DNA from: Bin87 sp034423115
GTDB lineage: Bacteria > Chloroflexota > Dehalococcoidia > Lucifugimonadales > UBA3495
Direction of reading: 5' to 3'
Assembly (NCBI GenBank): GCA_034423115.1
Contig: DAOUJD010000073.1
Location: 1 to 64,000, forward strand
Length of the DNA stretch: 64,000 nucleotides
Below are positions 17,252-25,232 of this stretch, in pieces. How positions within the stretch are numbered: the stretch's first letter is position 1; each line of letters starts with the position of its first letter. A program made the position numbers and the translations under genes. The notes below the pieces were generated by a model. It was not told the origin of the DNA. It saw only the letters and a program-made list of their open reading frames with translations, and made no database searches.

Positions 17252-18520
17252 TCAGTTGTCGTTGGGCGCGAAGGTGTCCTTAATGCGATCAAAAAGGCCT
17301 TTCTGCTTTTCGTCACCGGACAGCCCCTCGGCGTCCTCTACCGATTCGGCGCTTGCCGGCTCCGCCTCATCAGGTTCCGGCTGGTCGGCGGAAGGTTTCT
17401 TGCGAGCGCCCCGGGATTTTGATTTAGCTGGCGAGGGCGGGGCATTGCCGTGGTTGTTGAACGAATACTCCAGATCTTCCAGTAGTTTGCGCTGGTATTT
17501 GTTGAGCCGCTGGGGAACACTTACTTCAACCACGACCCTGATATCCCCTCGCCGATTGGTGGCGCGGCCATCCCGACGGAGGCGGGGCACTCCGTATCCG
17601 CGAATCCGGAAAACCCGACCAGATTGGGTGCCGGCGGGTATTTCCAAGCCGACCTCCTCTCCATCCAGCGTGGGGATATGCTTTGAAGAGCCCAGGGCGG
17701 CTTCGGCGATGTTGATGCCCATCCGCACCACCAGATCCTCATCGTCGCGGGCGAACAACTCATGGTCCTGTACCCTGACCTGGACATACAGGTTTCCGGG
17801 CGGACCACCGTTCGCTCCAGCATCGCCTTCTCCGGTGATGCGGACCTGCATGCCATCACTGACGCCGGCGGGGATAGTGACGGTGCGTGTTCGCTGGCGT
17901 CGCTCGTAGCCTCGGCCTCTACAGTTATGACAATGGGTTTCGATGTAGCGGCCCGAGCCGTTGCAAGCGGAGCACGGGGACGTCACCGCGAACTGCCCGA
18001 AGACGCTCCGCTGCGCCCGGCGCACCTGGCCCGAGCCGTTGCAGGTACGGCAGGTGGAGACCGGCGTTCCCGGTTCGTTACCGCCTCCTGAGCAGAGGTG
18101 GCAAGGCTCGGTGCGCTGGATGTCGATGTCGCGGTCGCAACCGAATATGGCTTCCTCGAAGGTCAGGTTCACGCGCTGGGCGATGTCTTCGCCGGCTCTG
18201 GGCTGGTTGGCGGTGCGAGCGTTGCCGCCAAAAAAGGTGTCGAATATGTCGCCGAAGCCGCCGAAAGGATCGAATCCGTCAAATGGGCGATCGCCGCCAC
18301 CGTTGACGCCGGCATGGCCGAACCGGTCGTATCGGGAGCGTTTTTCCTGGTCACTGAGGACCTGGTACGCCTCGTTGATTTCCTTGAACTTGTCCTCAGC
18401 GCCCGGAGTCTTGTTCCGGTCGGGGTGGAACTCCATCGCCTTGCGGCGGAAAGCGCGACGGATCTGTTCGTCGTTCGCTCCCCGTTCAACACCGAGGGTT
18501 TCGTAGTAGTCGACAGGCAT
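17252..18520 (-). CDS. dnaJ: chaperone protein DnaJ
   Basis: A 422-residue DnaJ co-chaperone for DnaK. The J domain (residues 1-70) has the HPD tripeptide in EFHPDRNKTPG. A glycine/phenylalanine-rich linker with DPFGGFGDIFDTFFGG follows. The zinc domain carries four CxxCxGxG-type repeats (CHLCSGGG, CRTCNGSG, CSACNGSG, CHNCRGRG). The C-terminal substrate domain follows, and the protein ends with a longer than usual acidic/basic tail (about 60 residues, rich in Ser, Pro, Glu). The start MPVDYYETLG at 18520 is the conserved N-terminus; the open frame runs 63 nt further upstream. A good promoter lies upstream. No grpE or dnaK is adjacent. Confidence 0.95.
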   Translation of the reverse strand: MPVDYYETLGVERGANDEQIRRAFRRKAMEFHPDRNKTPGAEDKFKEINEAYQVLSDQEKRSRYDRFGHAGVNGGGDRPFDGFDPFGGFGDIFDTFFGGNARTANQPRAGEDIAQRVNLTFEEAIFGCDRDIDIQRTEPCHLCSGGGNEPGTPVSTCRTCNGSGQVRRAQRSVFGQFAVTSPCSACNGSGRYIETHCHNCRGRGYERRQRTRTVTIPAGVSDGMQVRITGEGDAGANGGPPGNLYVQVRVQDHELFARDDEDLVVRMGINIAEAALGSSKHIPTLDGEEVGLEIPAGTQSGRVFRIRGYGVPRLRRDGRATNRRGDIRVVVEVSVPQRLNKYQRKLLEDLEYSFNNHGNAPPSPAKSKSRGARKKPSADQPEPDEAEPASAESVEDAEGLSGDEKQKGLFDRIKDTFAPNDN

Positions 18521-18553
18521 ATCTGGTCTAGAAAAATGGTGAATCGTGGGTTG

Positions 18554-18583
18554 ATTATAGCCGAGTAGCGCAGAAATCCTCAA
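18554..18583 (-). promoter_or_regulatory. promoter upstream of dnaJ
   Basis: On the minus strand TTGAGG (18578-18583) and TATAAT (18554-18559) are 18 nt apart, about 35 nt before the dnaJ start. No CIRCE inverted repeat is visible, so HrcA control is not supported. Confidence 0.6.
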
Positions 18584-18703
18584 CTTTGATCTGATCGGCC
18601 GGGAGATCGCGTTACTCGAGTGAATATCGGAGAGCCATACGGGGCGCTGTTGGTTTGATAGAATTCAGATCAAAACCGAAACCACGGGACCAGGAGGTTC
18701 GCC

Positions 18704-19042
18704 ATGCCCATCGCCAGGTTGTACACCGGAGACGACGGACAATCCCACATCGAAGAGTTGGAGTTGGAATCGCACCCCGAATTGGCGGAGTTGCAGTCGA
18801 CCACGGGCATCGTGTTCCGGCGCGTGGAGTCGGGATACTTCAGCGACTGGCATTGCGCGCCGCGCCGCCAGTTTGTGATCACCCTGGAGGGCGAGGTCGA
18901 GATCGGTCTGGGCGACGGCTCGGTGCATCGCTTTGGGCCAGGGCAGGCCATGCTGGCCGAGGACCTGACCGGTCAGGGGCATACGACCCGCGCCGTGGGA
19001 GACGGGCCACGGTTGACTGCGACCGTGCCGCTGGATTCGTAG
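18704..19042 (+). CDS. cupin-domain protein
   Basis: A 112-residue small cupin. The centre reads CAPRRQFVITLEGEVEIGLGDG and RFGPGQAMLAEDLTGQGH, which correspond to the two conserved cupin motifs with ligands H/Q and H reduced in the first motif. The fold is clear; the function is not. AGGAGG is placed 6 nt upstream. It sits before a P450 gene on the same strand, 53 nt away. Confidence 0.8.
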   Translation: MPIARLYTGDDGQSHIEELELESHPELAELQSTTGIVFRRVESGYFSDWHCAPRRQFVITLEGEVEIGLGDGSVHRFGPGQAMLAEDLTGQGHTTRAVGDGPRLTATVPLDS

Positions 19043-19095
19043 CCGGATGGATCGCTCGTATTGAGTAACGGAACGTACCGCCATCACCGGAAATT

Positions 19096-20499
19096 GTGGT
19101 GACCTCCTCCCAGGTGACATATCCGCCCAGGCCGGTGATTGATCGGAACGATCTGCCGCCGGGTCCGCCGGAGTTGCCATTCGTGGGCCAGTCGCTGCGA
19201 TATATTCGCGACCCCATCCGGTTGATGATGGAAGCCGCAGAGTACGGAGACTTGGTGACTTTGTCCACCAAGCCCGCGCTGGTCTATCTGGTGAACCATC
19301 CGGATTTGATTCGCGACCTCGTCATCACCAATGGCCGGAACATTGATCGCGGTCCCAACACGGAGGTGATGAAGCTTCTGTGCGGCAACGGTTTGATTAC
19401 CGCCATCGGGCCCGATCACCTGCGGCAACGCCGGTTGATTCAATCCAGCCTTCACCGCGACCGGGTTGAGCGGTATGCCCAAACCATGCAGGAATACGCG
19501 GCGTCGCACCAGGCGGGCTGGCACGACGGCCAGCGGATTGACCTGGGCACGGAACTGTCGCTGCTGACCCTGCGCATCGTCGTCAAGACGCTCTTCGGCA
19601 CCGAGCTTGCGGATGAGGTGCGTCGTATCGGGTCTGCCTTTGCGCTGGGAAACAGGTACATCACCACGCGGGCCAACCAGCCGCCTAGGTTGCGAAGGTG
19701 GTTGCATCGCTTACCGCTGCCGTTCAGCGTGCGCTTCAAGCACGCCAAGACCGAGCTGGACCGGATCATTTACGGGATCATCGCAGATCGTCGCCGGGCA
19801 TCGGGGTCGGGAGACGATCTCCTGTCCCTGTTGCTGGAAGCGAGATTCGCTGAGGGCGACGCTGACACGGTGGGGACGGGATTGACCGATGAGCAGGTGC
19901 GGGACGAGACGGTTACCATGTTCGCCGCCGGGCACGAGACGACGGCGGTGAGCCTAATCTGGACGTGGTACCTGCTGGCGACGCATCCCGATAAGCAGGC
20001 CAGGTTCCAAGCAGAGCTGGACAACGTTATAGGCGACCGCGATGCGACGTTGGAGGACCTTCCCAACCTCCACTTCATGGACCAGGTGTATTCGGAAGCG
20101 CTGAGGATGTATCCACCGATCTGGTTCTGGGGACGCATGGCCTTCCAGCCTTTCGACCTGGGAGGATGGCATATCCCGGCAGGATCGTTCCTTTTGGCGC
20201 CGCAACTGATCGCGCAGCGGGATGGGCGTTGGTTCGATGGTCCCATGGAGTTCCGCCCCGAGCGTTGGACACCGGAGTTTCGTGCTGACTTGCCGCGATT
20301 CGCGTACTTTCCGTTCGGCGGTGGGCCGAGGCGTTGCATCGGTGACGGATTCGCCATGATGGAAGCAAAATTGATTCTGGCGACCATCGGTAAGCGCTGG
20401 ACTTTGCACCATGACCCGAGGCACAAGGCCGAGGTGCTGCCGTTGATTTCGCTGCGACCCAAGGGAGGGATGCCCATGTACCTGGAGCGGAGGGCATGA
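19096..20499 (+). CDS. cytochrome P450
   Basis: A 467-residue P450. The I-helix motif is MFAAGHETTA (about residues 275-284), the K-helix ExxR is in YSEALRMYPP, and the heme-binding loop is FPFGGGPRRCIGDG with the axial cysteine. The N-terminus begins with a proline-rich LPPGPPELPFVG segment and no membrane anchor, so the protein is probably soluble. It resembles the CYP102/CYP4-like bacterial group in the PPGP motif. The start codon is GTG. No ferredoxin or reductase lies alongside. A terminator shared with tRNA-Gln follows. Confidence 0.95.
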   Translation: MVTSSQVTYPPRPVIDRNDLPPGPPELPFVGQSLRYIRDPIRLMMEAAEYGDLVTLSTKPALVYLVNHPDLIRDLVITNGRNIDRGPNTEVMKLLCGNGLITAIGPDHLRQRRLIQSSLHRDRVERYAQTMQEYAASHQAGWHDGQRIDLGTELSLLTLRIVVKTLFGTELADEVRRIGSAFALGNRYITTRANQPPRLRRWLHRLPLPFSVRFKHAKTELDRIIYGIIADRRRASGSGDDLLSLLLEARFAEGDADTVGTGLTDEQVRDETVTMFAAGHETTAVSLIWTWYLLATHPDKQARFQAELDNVIGDRDATLEDLPNLHFMDQVYSEALRMYPPIWFWGRMAFQPFDLGGWHIPAGSFLLAPQLIAQRDGRWFDGPMEFRPERWTPEFRADLPRFAYFPFGGGPRRCIGDGFAMMEAKLILATIGKRWTLHHDPRHKAEVLPLISLRPKGGMPMYLERRA

Positions 20500-20523
20500 G
20501 TCAAAGCCGCAGGTCAACAAAAA

Positions 20524-20550
20524 GCCCCCTGATCCCAAGATCAGAGGGGC
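20524..20550. terminator. bidirectional terminator between P450 and tRNA-Gln
   Basis: GCCCC-CTGATC pairs with GATCAG-A-GGGGC around a CCAA loop. On the minus strand the stem is followed by TTTTTG, giving a strong terminator for the tRNA. On the plus strand AATTTTCT follows, serving the P450 gene. Confidence 0.85.
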
Positions 20551-20565
20551 AATTTTCTATGTGGA

Positions 20566-20639
20566 TGGCTGCCCCGCCTGGGTTCGAACCAGGGCTTACA
20601 GCTCCAAAGGCTGACGTGCTACCGCTACACCACGGGGCA
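20566..20639 (-). tRNA. tRNA-Gln (anticodon TTG)
   Basis: The reverse complement folds as a 74-nt cloverleaf with encoded CCA. The acceptor stem TGCCCCG/CGGGGCA has the U1-A72 pair and G73 discriminator typical of glutamine tRNA. The D stem is GTGT/GCAC, the anticodon loop CTTTGGA has TTG at positions 34-36, and the T arm is CCTGG-TTCGAAC-CCAGG. The top pair of the anticodon stem is a T-T mismatch, and the variable loop has four nucleotides. Confidence 0.95.
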
Positions 20640-20648
20640 TCTGTGTAA

Positions 20649-20657
20649 ATTATAGCA
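20649..20657 (-). promoter_or_regulatory. extended -10 promoter element of tRNA-Gln
   Basis: TGCTATAAT on the minus strand, ten nt before the mature 5' end of the tRNA, with no clear -35. Confidence 0.65.
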
Positions 20658-20735
20658 CCCGGTCGGATGCAGATAGGGTCACGTTATACTGCGGCCATTC
20701 CCCGCGGCAGGCGGGACCAACGGAGCGCTGAAGTT

Positions 20736-21689
20736 ATGGAAACGGTAGGATTCATAGGTTTGGGGAATATGGGCGGTGGGATGTCGGCCAACATACAGAG
20801 AGCCGGCTATCCCATGATCGTGTACGACCTGCGGGAGGAAGCGGCGTTGCCACTGCTGGAAGGCGGCGCCCGCCTGGCCAACACTCCGGCAGAGGTTGCC
20901 GCTGAGAGCGACGTTACGTTTACGTCGTTGCCGGGGCCGTACGAGGTGGAATCGGTATCGACCGGGGCGGACGGCGTGTTGGCAGGTATCAAGCCAGGCA
21001 GTGTCTATATTGACCTTTCTTCCAGCCGGCCCACGTTGATCCGAGAGATTGAACCCAAATTCCGGGCCAAGGGATGCCATGTGCTGGATGCGCCGGTAAG
21101 TGGCGGAAAGACGGGCGCGGCCTCCGGAAACCTTGCTGTGATGGTGGGCGGCGACCGGGAAGTATTCGACCGGGTCAAGCCCATCCTGGACTCGTTCGGC
21201 GACAAGGTGTTTTACGCCGGCGAGATCGGGGCAGGCAGCGTCGCGAAGTTGGTGCACAACATGATCGGGCACAGCGTCAGGCAAGCCATCGCCGAGGGTC
21301 TGACGTTGGGCGTCAAAGCCGGCGTTGATCCCGAACCGCTTTGGGAGTGCGTGCGGCGTGGCGCGCTGGGCCGGATGTCGTTCCTGCACGAAGGCCTGGT
21401 GCGCACCATGTTCCGAGGGGAATTTGAGCCGGCCAGTTTCGCGCTGAACCTGGCGCACAAGGACATCTCGCTGGCGACGGAGTTGGCCCGGGAGTACGAC
21501 GTGCCCATGCCCATGTCCACGCTGGCACAGCAGATCTCTTTGCAGGCCATGAACCGCGGTTGGGGTCAGGCCGACAGCAGCAGCACGGTGCGGCTGCAGG
21601 AGGAGCAGGCCGGCGTGGAGGTGCGAGCGCCTCAGGTTGATCCCGAACGCGCTTCGCGGTTCATCACCACGCATCCGGACGCTGAGTAA
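20736..21689 (+). CDS. NAD(P)-dependent beta-hydroxyacid dehydrogenase (3-hydroxyisobutyrate dehydrogenase type)
   Basis: A 317-residue member of the beta-hydroxyacid dehydrogenase family. It has the Rossmann motif VGFIGLGNMGGGMSANI at the N-terminus, the substrate-binding VLDAPVSGGKTGAASGNLA segment around residues 117-135, and the catalytic lysine in GSVAKLVHNMIGHS around residues 168-181. Enzymes of this family oxidise 3-hydroxyisobutyrate, tartronate semialdehyde or similar acids; which one is not deducible. The start at 20736 matches the conserved N-terminus. The longer open frame upstream overlaps the tRNA promoter region and is rejected. Confidence 0.9.
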   Translation: METVGFIGLGNMGGGMSANIQRAGYPMIVYDLREEAALPLLEGGARLANTPAEVAAESDVTFTSLPGPYEVESVSTGADGVLAGIKPGSVYIDLSSSRPTLIREIEPKFRAKGCHVLDAPVSGGKTGAASGNLAVMVGGDREVFDRVKPILDSFGDKVFYAGEIGAGSVAKLVHNMIGHSVRQAIAEGLTLGVKAGVDPEPLWECVRRGALGRMSFLHEGLVRTMFRGEFEPASFALNLAHKDISLATELAREYDVPMPMSTLAQQISLQAMNRGWGQADSSSTVRLQEEQAGVEVRAPQVDPERASRFITTHPDAE

Positions 21690-21792
21690 GAGTCGCTGGA
21701 ATTCCCAAGTTGACGCGGTGTTGGACGGCGCACGACGGTGGAAACCGCCAACCCCGGCACAGCGTGGACTATGCTAGACTCGATTGAGGAGA

Positions 21793-22212
21793 ATGCCGGT
21801 CTGGCCGGGTGGCCGCCGCGAGACCACGTCGTCTCGGGGAGGAAAGTCCGGGCTCCACCGGACAAGGTGCTGGGTAACGCCCAGGCCTTGGGGAGTTTGA
21901 GCCCCGGGGACGGAAAGTGGCACAGAAACATACCGCCGCCGGCTCGCAAGGCTCGCGGCAAGGGTGAAATCGGGCGGTAAGAGCGCCCGGCCGTGTGCGG
22001 TGACGCACCGGCGGCCAAACCCCACCTGGAGCAAGGCCAAATAGGGGAACCATGGGTGTCCGGCCCGTTCCCGGGTTGGCTGCTTGACCCCAGCGGCAAC
22101 GCTGCTTTGCGCGCCAGAGCGTACCAGTCCTCTGACTGATGCGGGGCTAGATAGATGGTCACCGCCCGCCGTGCGGCGGGTACAGAACCCGGCTTACAGG
22201 CCAGTCGGCTTT
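21793..22212 (+). ncRNA. rnpB: RNase P RNA (bacterial type A)
   Basis: The conserved P4-forming segments are both present: GAGGAAAGTCCGGGCTCC (about 21837-21855) near the 5' end and ACAGAACCCGGCTTA (about 22182-22196) near the 3' end. The ends pair to form P1 (GCCGGTCTGGCC near 21795 with GGCCAGTCGGC near 22199-22209). The length of about 415 nt fits type A. The RNA cleaves the 5' leader from tRNA precursors. Exact ends are approximate; possible -10 elements TATGCT and TAGACT lie at 21770-21780. Confidence 0.95.
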
Positions 22213-22311
22213 CTCCCGAACCTACCGACCATTCGCATAACACCCACGGCTACGACATCGCCGGGAATCCCCTGGCTATTGCGCAACGCTTGATCAAAAG
22301 GAGAACGGATA

Positions 22312-23085
22312 ATGGTCCGCACGAACCGCGCCAAAGCCAAGTTGCTCGCCGGCGAAATCGCCGTGGGCGGCAGCGTCAATTTCTATGCGCCGATCCTGGT
22401 GGAGATGTACGGGGTACTAGGTTTCGACTGGGTCTGGATCGACTGCGAGCACGGGTCGTCCAATGATTCAGAATCGGAGAATATGATCCGGGCTGCCGAG
22501 TTGCACGACATCACGCCGGTGGTACGGGTGCCCAATGCTGAACCGTCAACACTGCTACGTTTCTTGGATAGAGGGGCGCAGGGACTGATCGTGCCGCACG
22601 TGAACAACCGAGCCGAGGCCGAGGCAGTTGCCCAAGCGTCCCACTACTTCCCGATGGGTGACCGCAGCAGCGCAACGGGTGGGCGTACGAACCGGTTGGG
22701 CAGCGGCCTGCCGCCGGCTGAATATTACGAGGCAGCGAACCGGGAGACGTTGGTGATCTGCATGGTAGAGACTCCCGAGGCGGTGGCGAATGTACGCGAT
22801 ATCGCCAGCGTAGACGGCGTCGACGCGATCCTAGTGGGCAGCAGCGACCTTACGCAGGCCATGGGGATGCCACCGCAGGCGGACGTGGATGCGGCCATCT
22901 CGCAGGTGATCGACGGCACGCTGGCCGAGGGCAAAATCATCGGCGTCGCGGGTGCCGGGATGACGGTGGACAACGTGGGCCGATTCAAGCAGTTCGCCGA
23001 GCGCGGCGTGCACCTGATGTCGGTAAATGTGCAGGACTTCATCCGGCAAAGCGCCGGTCGTTTCCTGGCGGACCTGCGGGGGTGA
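22312..23085 (+). CDS. HpcH/HpaI aldolase/citrate lyase family protein
   Basis: A 257-residue class II aldolase of the 2,4-dihydroxyhept-2-enedioate aldolase type. It has GFDWVWIDCEHGSSND near residues 38-53 with the catalytic region, RFLDRGAQGLIVPHVNN near 82-98, the metal ligand in VICMVETPEAV near 145-155 and VGSSDLTQAMG near 172-182. Members cleave 4-hydroxy-2-oxo acids to pyruvate plus an aldehyde. AAAGGAG sits 9 nt before the ATG. It precedes the MeaB-like GTPase on the same strand. Confidence 0.92.
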   Translation: MVRTNRAKAKLLAGEIAVGGSVNFYAPILVEMYGVLGFDWVWIDCEHGSSNDSESENMIRAAELHDITPVVRVPNAEPSTLLRFLDRGAQGLIVPHVNNRAEAEAVAQASHYFPMGDRSSATGGRTNRLGSGLPPAEYYEAANRETLVICMVETPEAVANVRDIASVDGVDAILVGSSDLTQAMGMPPQADVDAAISQVIDGTLAEGKIIGVAGAGMTVDNVGRFKQFAERGVHLMSVNVQDFIRQSAGRFLADLRG

Positions 23086-23214
23086 GATAGCCGCATCTGG
23101 CCAACACTGGACAGAGTGACGGGTCGAGCTCCGCAGTTGACCGCTCATTTGGCCGATGTTAGATTTGCCGCCGTTATTCGTCAAACCGTTACGATTTCAG
23201 ATCCCGAAATCCAT

Positions 23215-24183
23215 ATGACCGAACTTGCCGACCGCGTCTTGAAGGGCGAATTGAGAGCGCTCTCGCGTGCGCTGACGCTGCTGGAGCGTGGGAATCCGGA
23301 AGCGAGTTCGGTGATGGAACGGTTGGACCCGCATACCGGGCGTACGTACACGGTGGGCATCACGGGGCCTCCGGGCGTGGGGAAGAGTACGCTCGTGGAT
23401 CGTCTGGCCGAACACCTGCGGGGGAAGGGACTGACTGTTGGTATCCTAGCCGTGGATCCGACGAGTCCGTTCACCGGCGGCGCTTTGCTGGGCGACCGGA
23501 TCCGGATGCAGCGGCACTATCTGGACGATGGGGTATTCATCCGGAGCGTCGCGACGCGTGGTCAGTCCGGAGGGTTGCCCAGGATCGTGAAAAGCATGGT
23601 GCGGGCGTTGGACGCGGCGGGCAAGGCCGTGGTGCTGGTGGAGACGGTAGGGGTGGGTCAAACCGAACTTGGGATCATGGGCGTGGCGGACTCAGTGGTG
23701 GTGACGATGACGCCGGAGTCCGGCGACTCGATACAGACGTTGAAAGCGGGCGTGATGGAAATCGCCGATCTGTACGTGATCAACAAGGCTGACCGGGACG
23801 GCGCGAATCACCTGGCTACGGCAGTCACGTCAATGCTGCACATGGCTGACCTGAGCGACGGCTGGAATCCACAAGTCTTGCTGACGCAGGCCTACGCCAA
23901 CGTGGGTATCGCGGAGTTATGGGACAGCATCGGCGAGCATCGGGATTTCCTGGCCGACACCGGAGGCTTGCAGAAGCGTCGGGCCGAGCGAAGGAGATCA
24001 GAGTTCCTGGAAACGGTTCAGGAGGAGTTGCACCGCCGGATCACCCAGCGTCTTAACGATGACTCCGGGCTAATTCAACTGCTGGGAGATATTGAGGTTA
24101 AGTCTGCTGAACCGTATGGTGAAGCGATGCGGCTGCTGGATGACGACGTTGGTTTGCGACGAGTGGTCAAAGATGGGGTTTGA
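23215..24183 (+). CDS. MeaB/ArgK-type G3E GTPase (methylmalonyl-CoA mutase chaperone)
   Basis: A 322-residue G3E-type GTPase. It has Walker A GITGPPGVGKSTLVD, the LAVDPTSPFTGGALLGDRIR segment typical of MeaB/ArgK, a Walker B-like LVETVGVGQTE, and the base-recognition VINKADRDG. MeaB loads and protects the adenosylcobalamin cofactor of methylmalonyl-CoA mutase or related mutases. No mutase gene is in the window, but a cobalamin biosynthesis operon is. The start is taken at 23215 at MTELADRVLKGEL, the usual N-terminus; the frame is open for 99 nt upstream. Confidence 0.92.
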   Translation: MTELADRVLKGELRALSRALTLLERGNPEASSVMERLDPHTGRTYTVGITGPPGVGKSTLVDRLAEHLRGKGLTVGILAVDPTSPFTGGALLGDRIRMQRHYLDDGVFIRSVATRGQSGGLPRIVKSMVRALDAAGKAVVLVETVGVGQTELGIMGVADSVVVTMTPESGDSIQTLKAGVMEIADLYVINKADRDGANHLATAVTSMLHMADLSDGWNPQVLLTQAYANVGIAELWDSIGEHRDFLADTGGLQKRRAERRRSEFLETVQEELHRRITQRLNDDSGLIQLLGDIEVKSAEPYGEAMRLLDDDVGLRRVVKDGV

Positions 24184-24194
24184 CGAACAAAATG

Positions 24195-24221
24195 GAGGGG
24201 TGGCCGGATCGGCCACCCCTC
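24195..24221. terminator. terminator between convergent MeaB-like and SPFH genes
   Basis: A perfect 12-bp stem GAGGGGTGGCCG/CGGCCACCCCTC has a 3-nt loop. It lies 11 nt after the GTPase stop and 28 nt beyond the SPFH stop. T-runs are short (CCATTTTG on the minus side), so termination may be moderate. Confidence 0.7.
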
Positions 24222-24249
24222 TAAATCTCGCTATCACGCGCGAAATCGG

Positions 24250-25167
24250 TCAGGGCCGGTTGTCTCCGTCCTCGTTTGACCCGTTGGACTGATTGGCGCG
24301 ATTGTTGCCACTGCCGCCATCGGGTTGGCTCATGCTTCCCATGCCGAGGAAGGGCGACAGCATGGATGTGAATTCCATGGGGAAGATGAACTTGGTGGAC
24401 GGGCTGGAGCCCAGCGACTTGAGGGTGTCGAAGTACTGGAGGCTCATGGTGCGAGCGTCGACGGTGCTGGCCACGGTGTAGATGCGCTCCAGGGCGGTGC
24501 TGAAGCCCTCAGCGCGCAGGACCGTGGCCTGCTGGTCGCCTTCGGCCTGGAGGATTTCCGATTCCCGTTGACCTTGGGCCCGCAAGATTGCGGATTGGCG
24601 CTCGCCTTCGGCGAGGTTGATGGCAGCCTGCCGCTGGCCTTCGGACTCGGTGATTTCGGCGGTGCGAATGGCGTCGGCGGACTTTTGCCGTTCCATGGCG
24701 GCCTTGACGCCCGGAGGCGGGTCAACTTCGTTGATCTCGACCTGAGACACCTTGACGCCCCAGCGTTCGGTGACCTCGTCCATGCGAATCTGCACGTCGT
24801 CGCGAATGCGTTCGCGCTCTGACAGTGTGGTCGCAAGGTCCATCGCGCCGATTACGGAACGGAGGGTGGCGAAGGCCAGGTTGATAACAGCGGCTTCGAA
24901 GTTTTGCACCTCGAGCACGGCCCGATCGACTGCATCCTCCATGACCCGGTAGTAGATCACGAAGTCCATGTCAACGACCACGTTGTCCGCGGTGATGTAC
25001 TTCTGGGTTGGGACCCGAGTGACGCGTTCCCTGAGGTCGACCTTGGTGCCGCTGTAGAGAATTGGGATTAGAAAGTGAAGCCCCGGGCGCCTGGACCCGA
25101 TGTAGGTGCCGAAACGCTGGACGACCATTCGCTGATATTGTTGGACGACGATCAATCCGCTGGCCAT
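24250..25167 (-). CDS. SPFH/Band 7 domain protein (paraslipin-like)
   Basis: A 305-residue SPFH (stomatin/prohibitin/flotillin) protein. The SPFH core spans about residues 10-200 with RRPGLHFLIPIL, VDLRERV and the helix ERWGVKVSQVEINEVDPPP. A long alanine/glutamate-rich coiled coil follows, with repeats such as EGERQSAILRAQGQRESEIL. The ATG at 25167 is preceded by AAGGAG. The usual N-terminal membrane helix is not visible, so attachment may depend on its partner. The gene follows an NfeD-like membrane protease by 65 nt, the standard pairing. Confidence 0.9.
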   Translation of the reverse strand: MASGLIVVQQYQRMVVQRFGTYIGSRRPGLHFLIPILYSGTKVDLRERVTRVPTQKYITADNVVVDMDFVIYYRVMEDAVDRAVLEVQNFEAAVINLAFATLRSVIGAMDLATTLSERERIRDDVQIRMDEVTERWGVKVSQVEINEVDPPPGVKAAMERQKSADAIRTAEITESEGQRQAAINLAEGERQSAILRAQGQRESEILQAEGDQQATVLRAEGFSTALERIYTVASTVDARTMSLQYFDTLKSLGSSPSTKFIFPMEFTSMLSPFLGMGSMSQPDGGSGNNRANQSNGSNEDGDNRP

Positions 25168-25232
25168 GGTCAAGTCTCCTTGTCGATCAGTCGATCAGGT
25201 TCCAAACTTTGGGATTTGGCGCAATTTTACCA

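Noticed and set aside
18520..18703. CIRCE-type operator before dnaJ
   Set aside because: No TTAGCACTC/GAGTGCTAA inverted repeat is present.
20679..21674. 331-residue frame opposite the beta-hydroxyacid dehydrogenase
   Set aside because: Antisense shadow with biased composition; the plus-strand protein has full family motifs.
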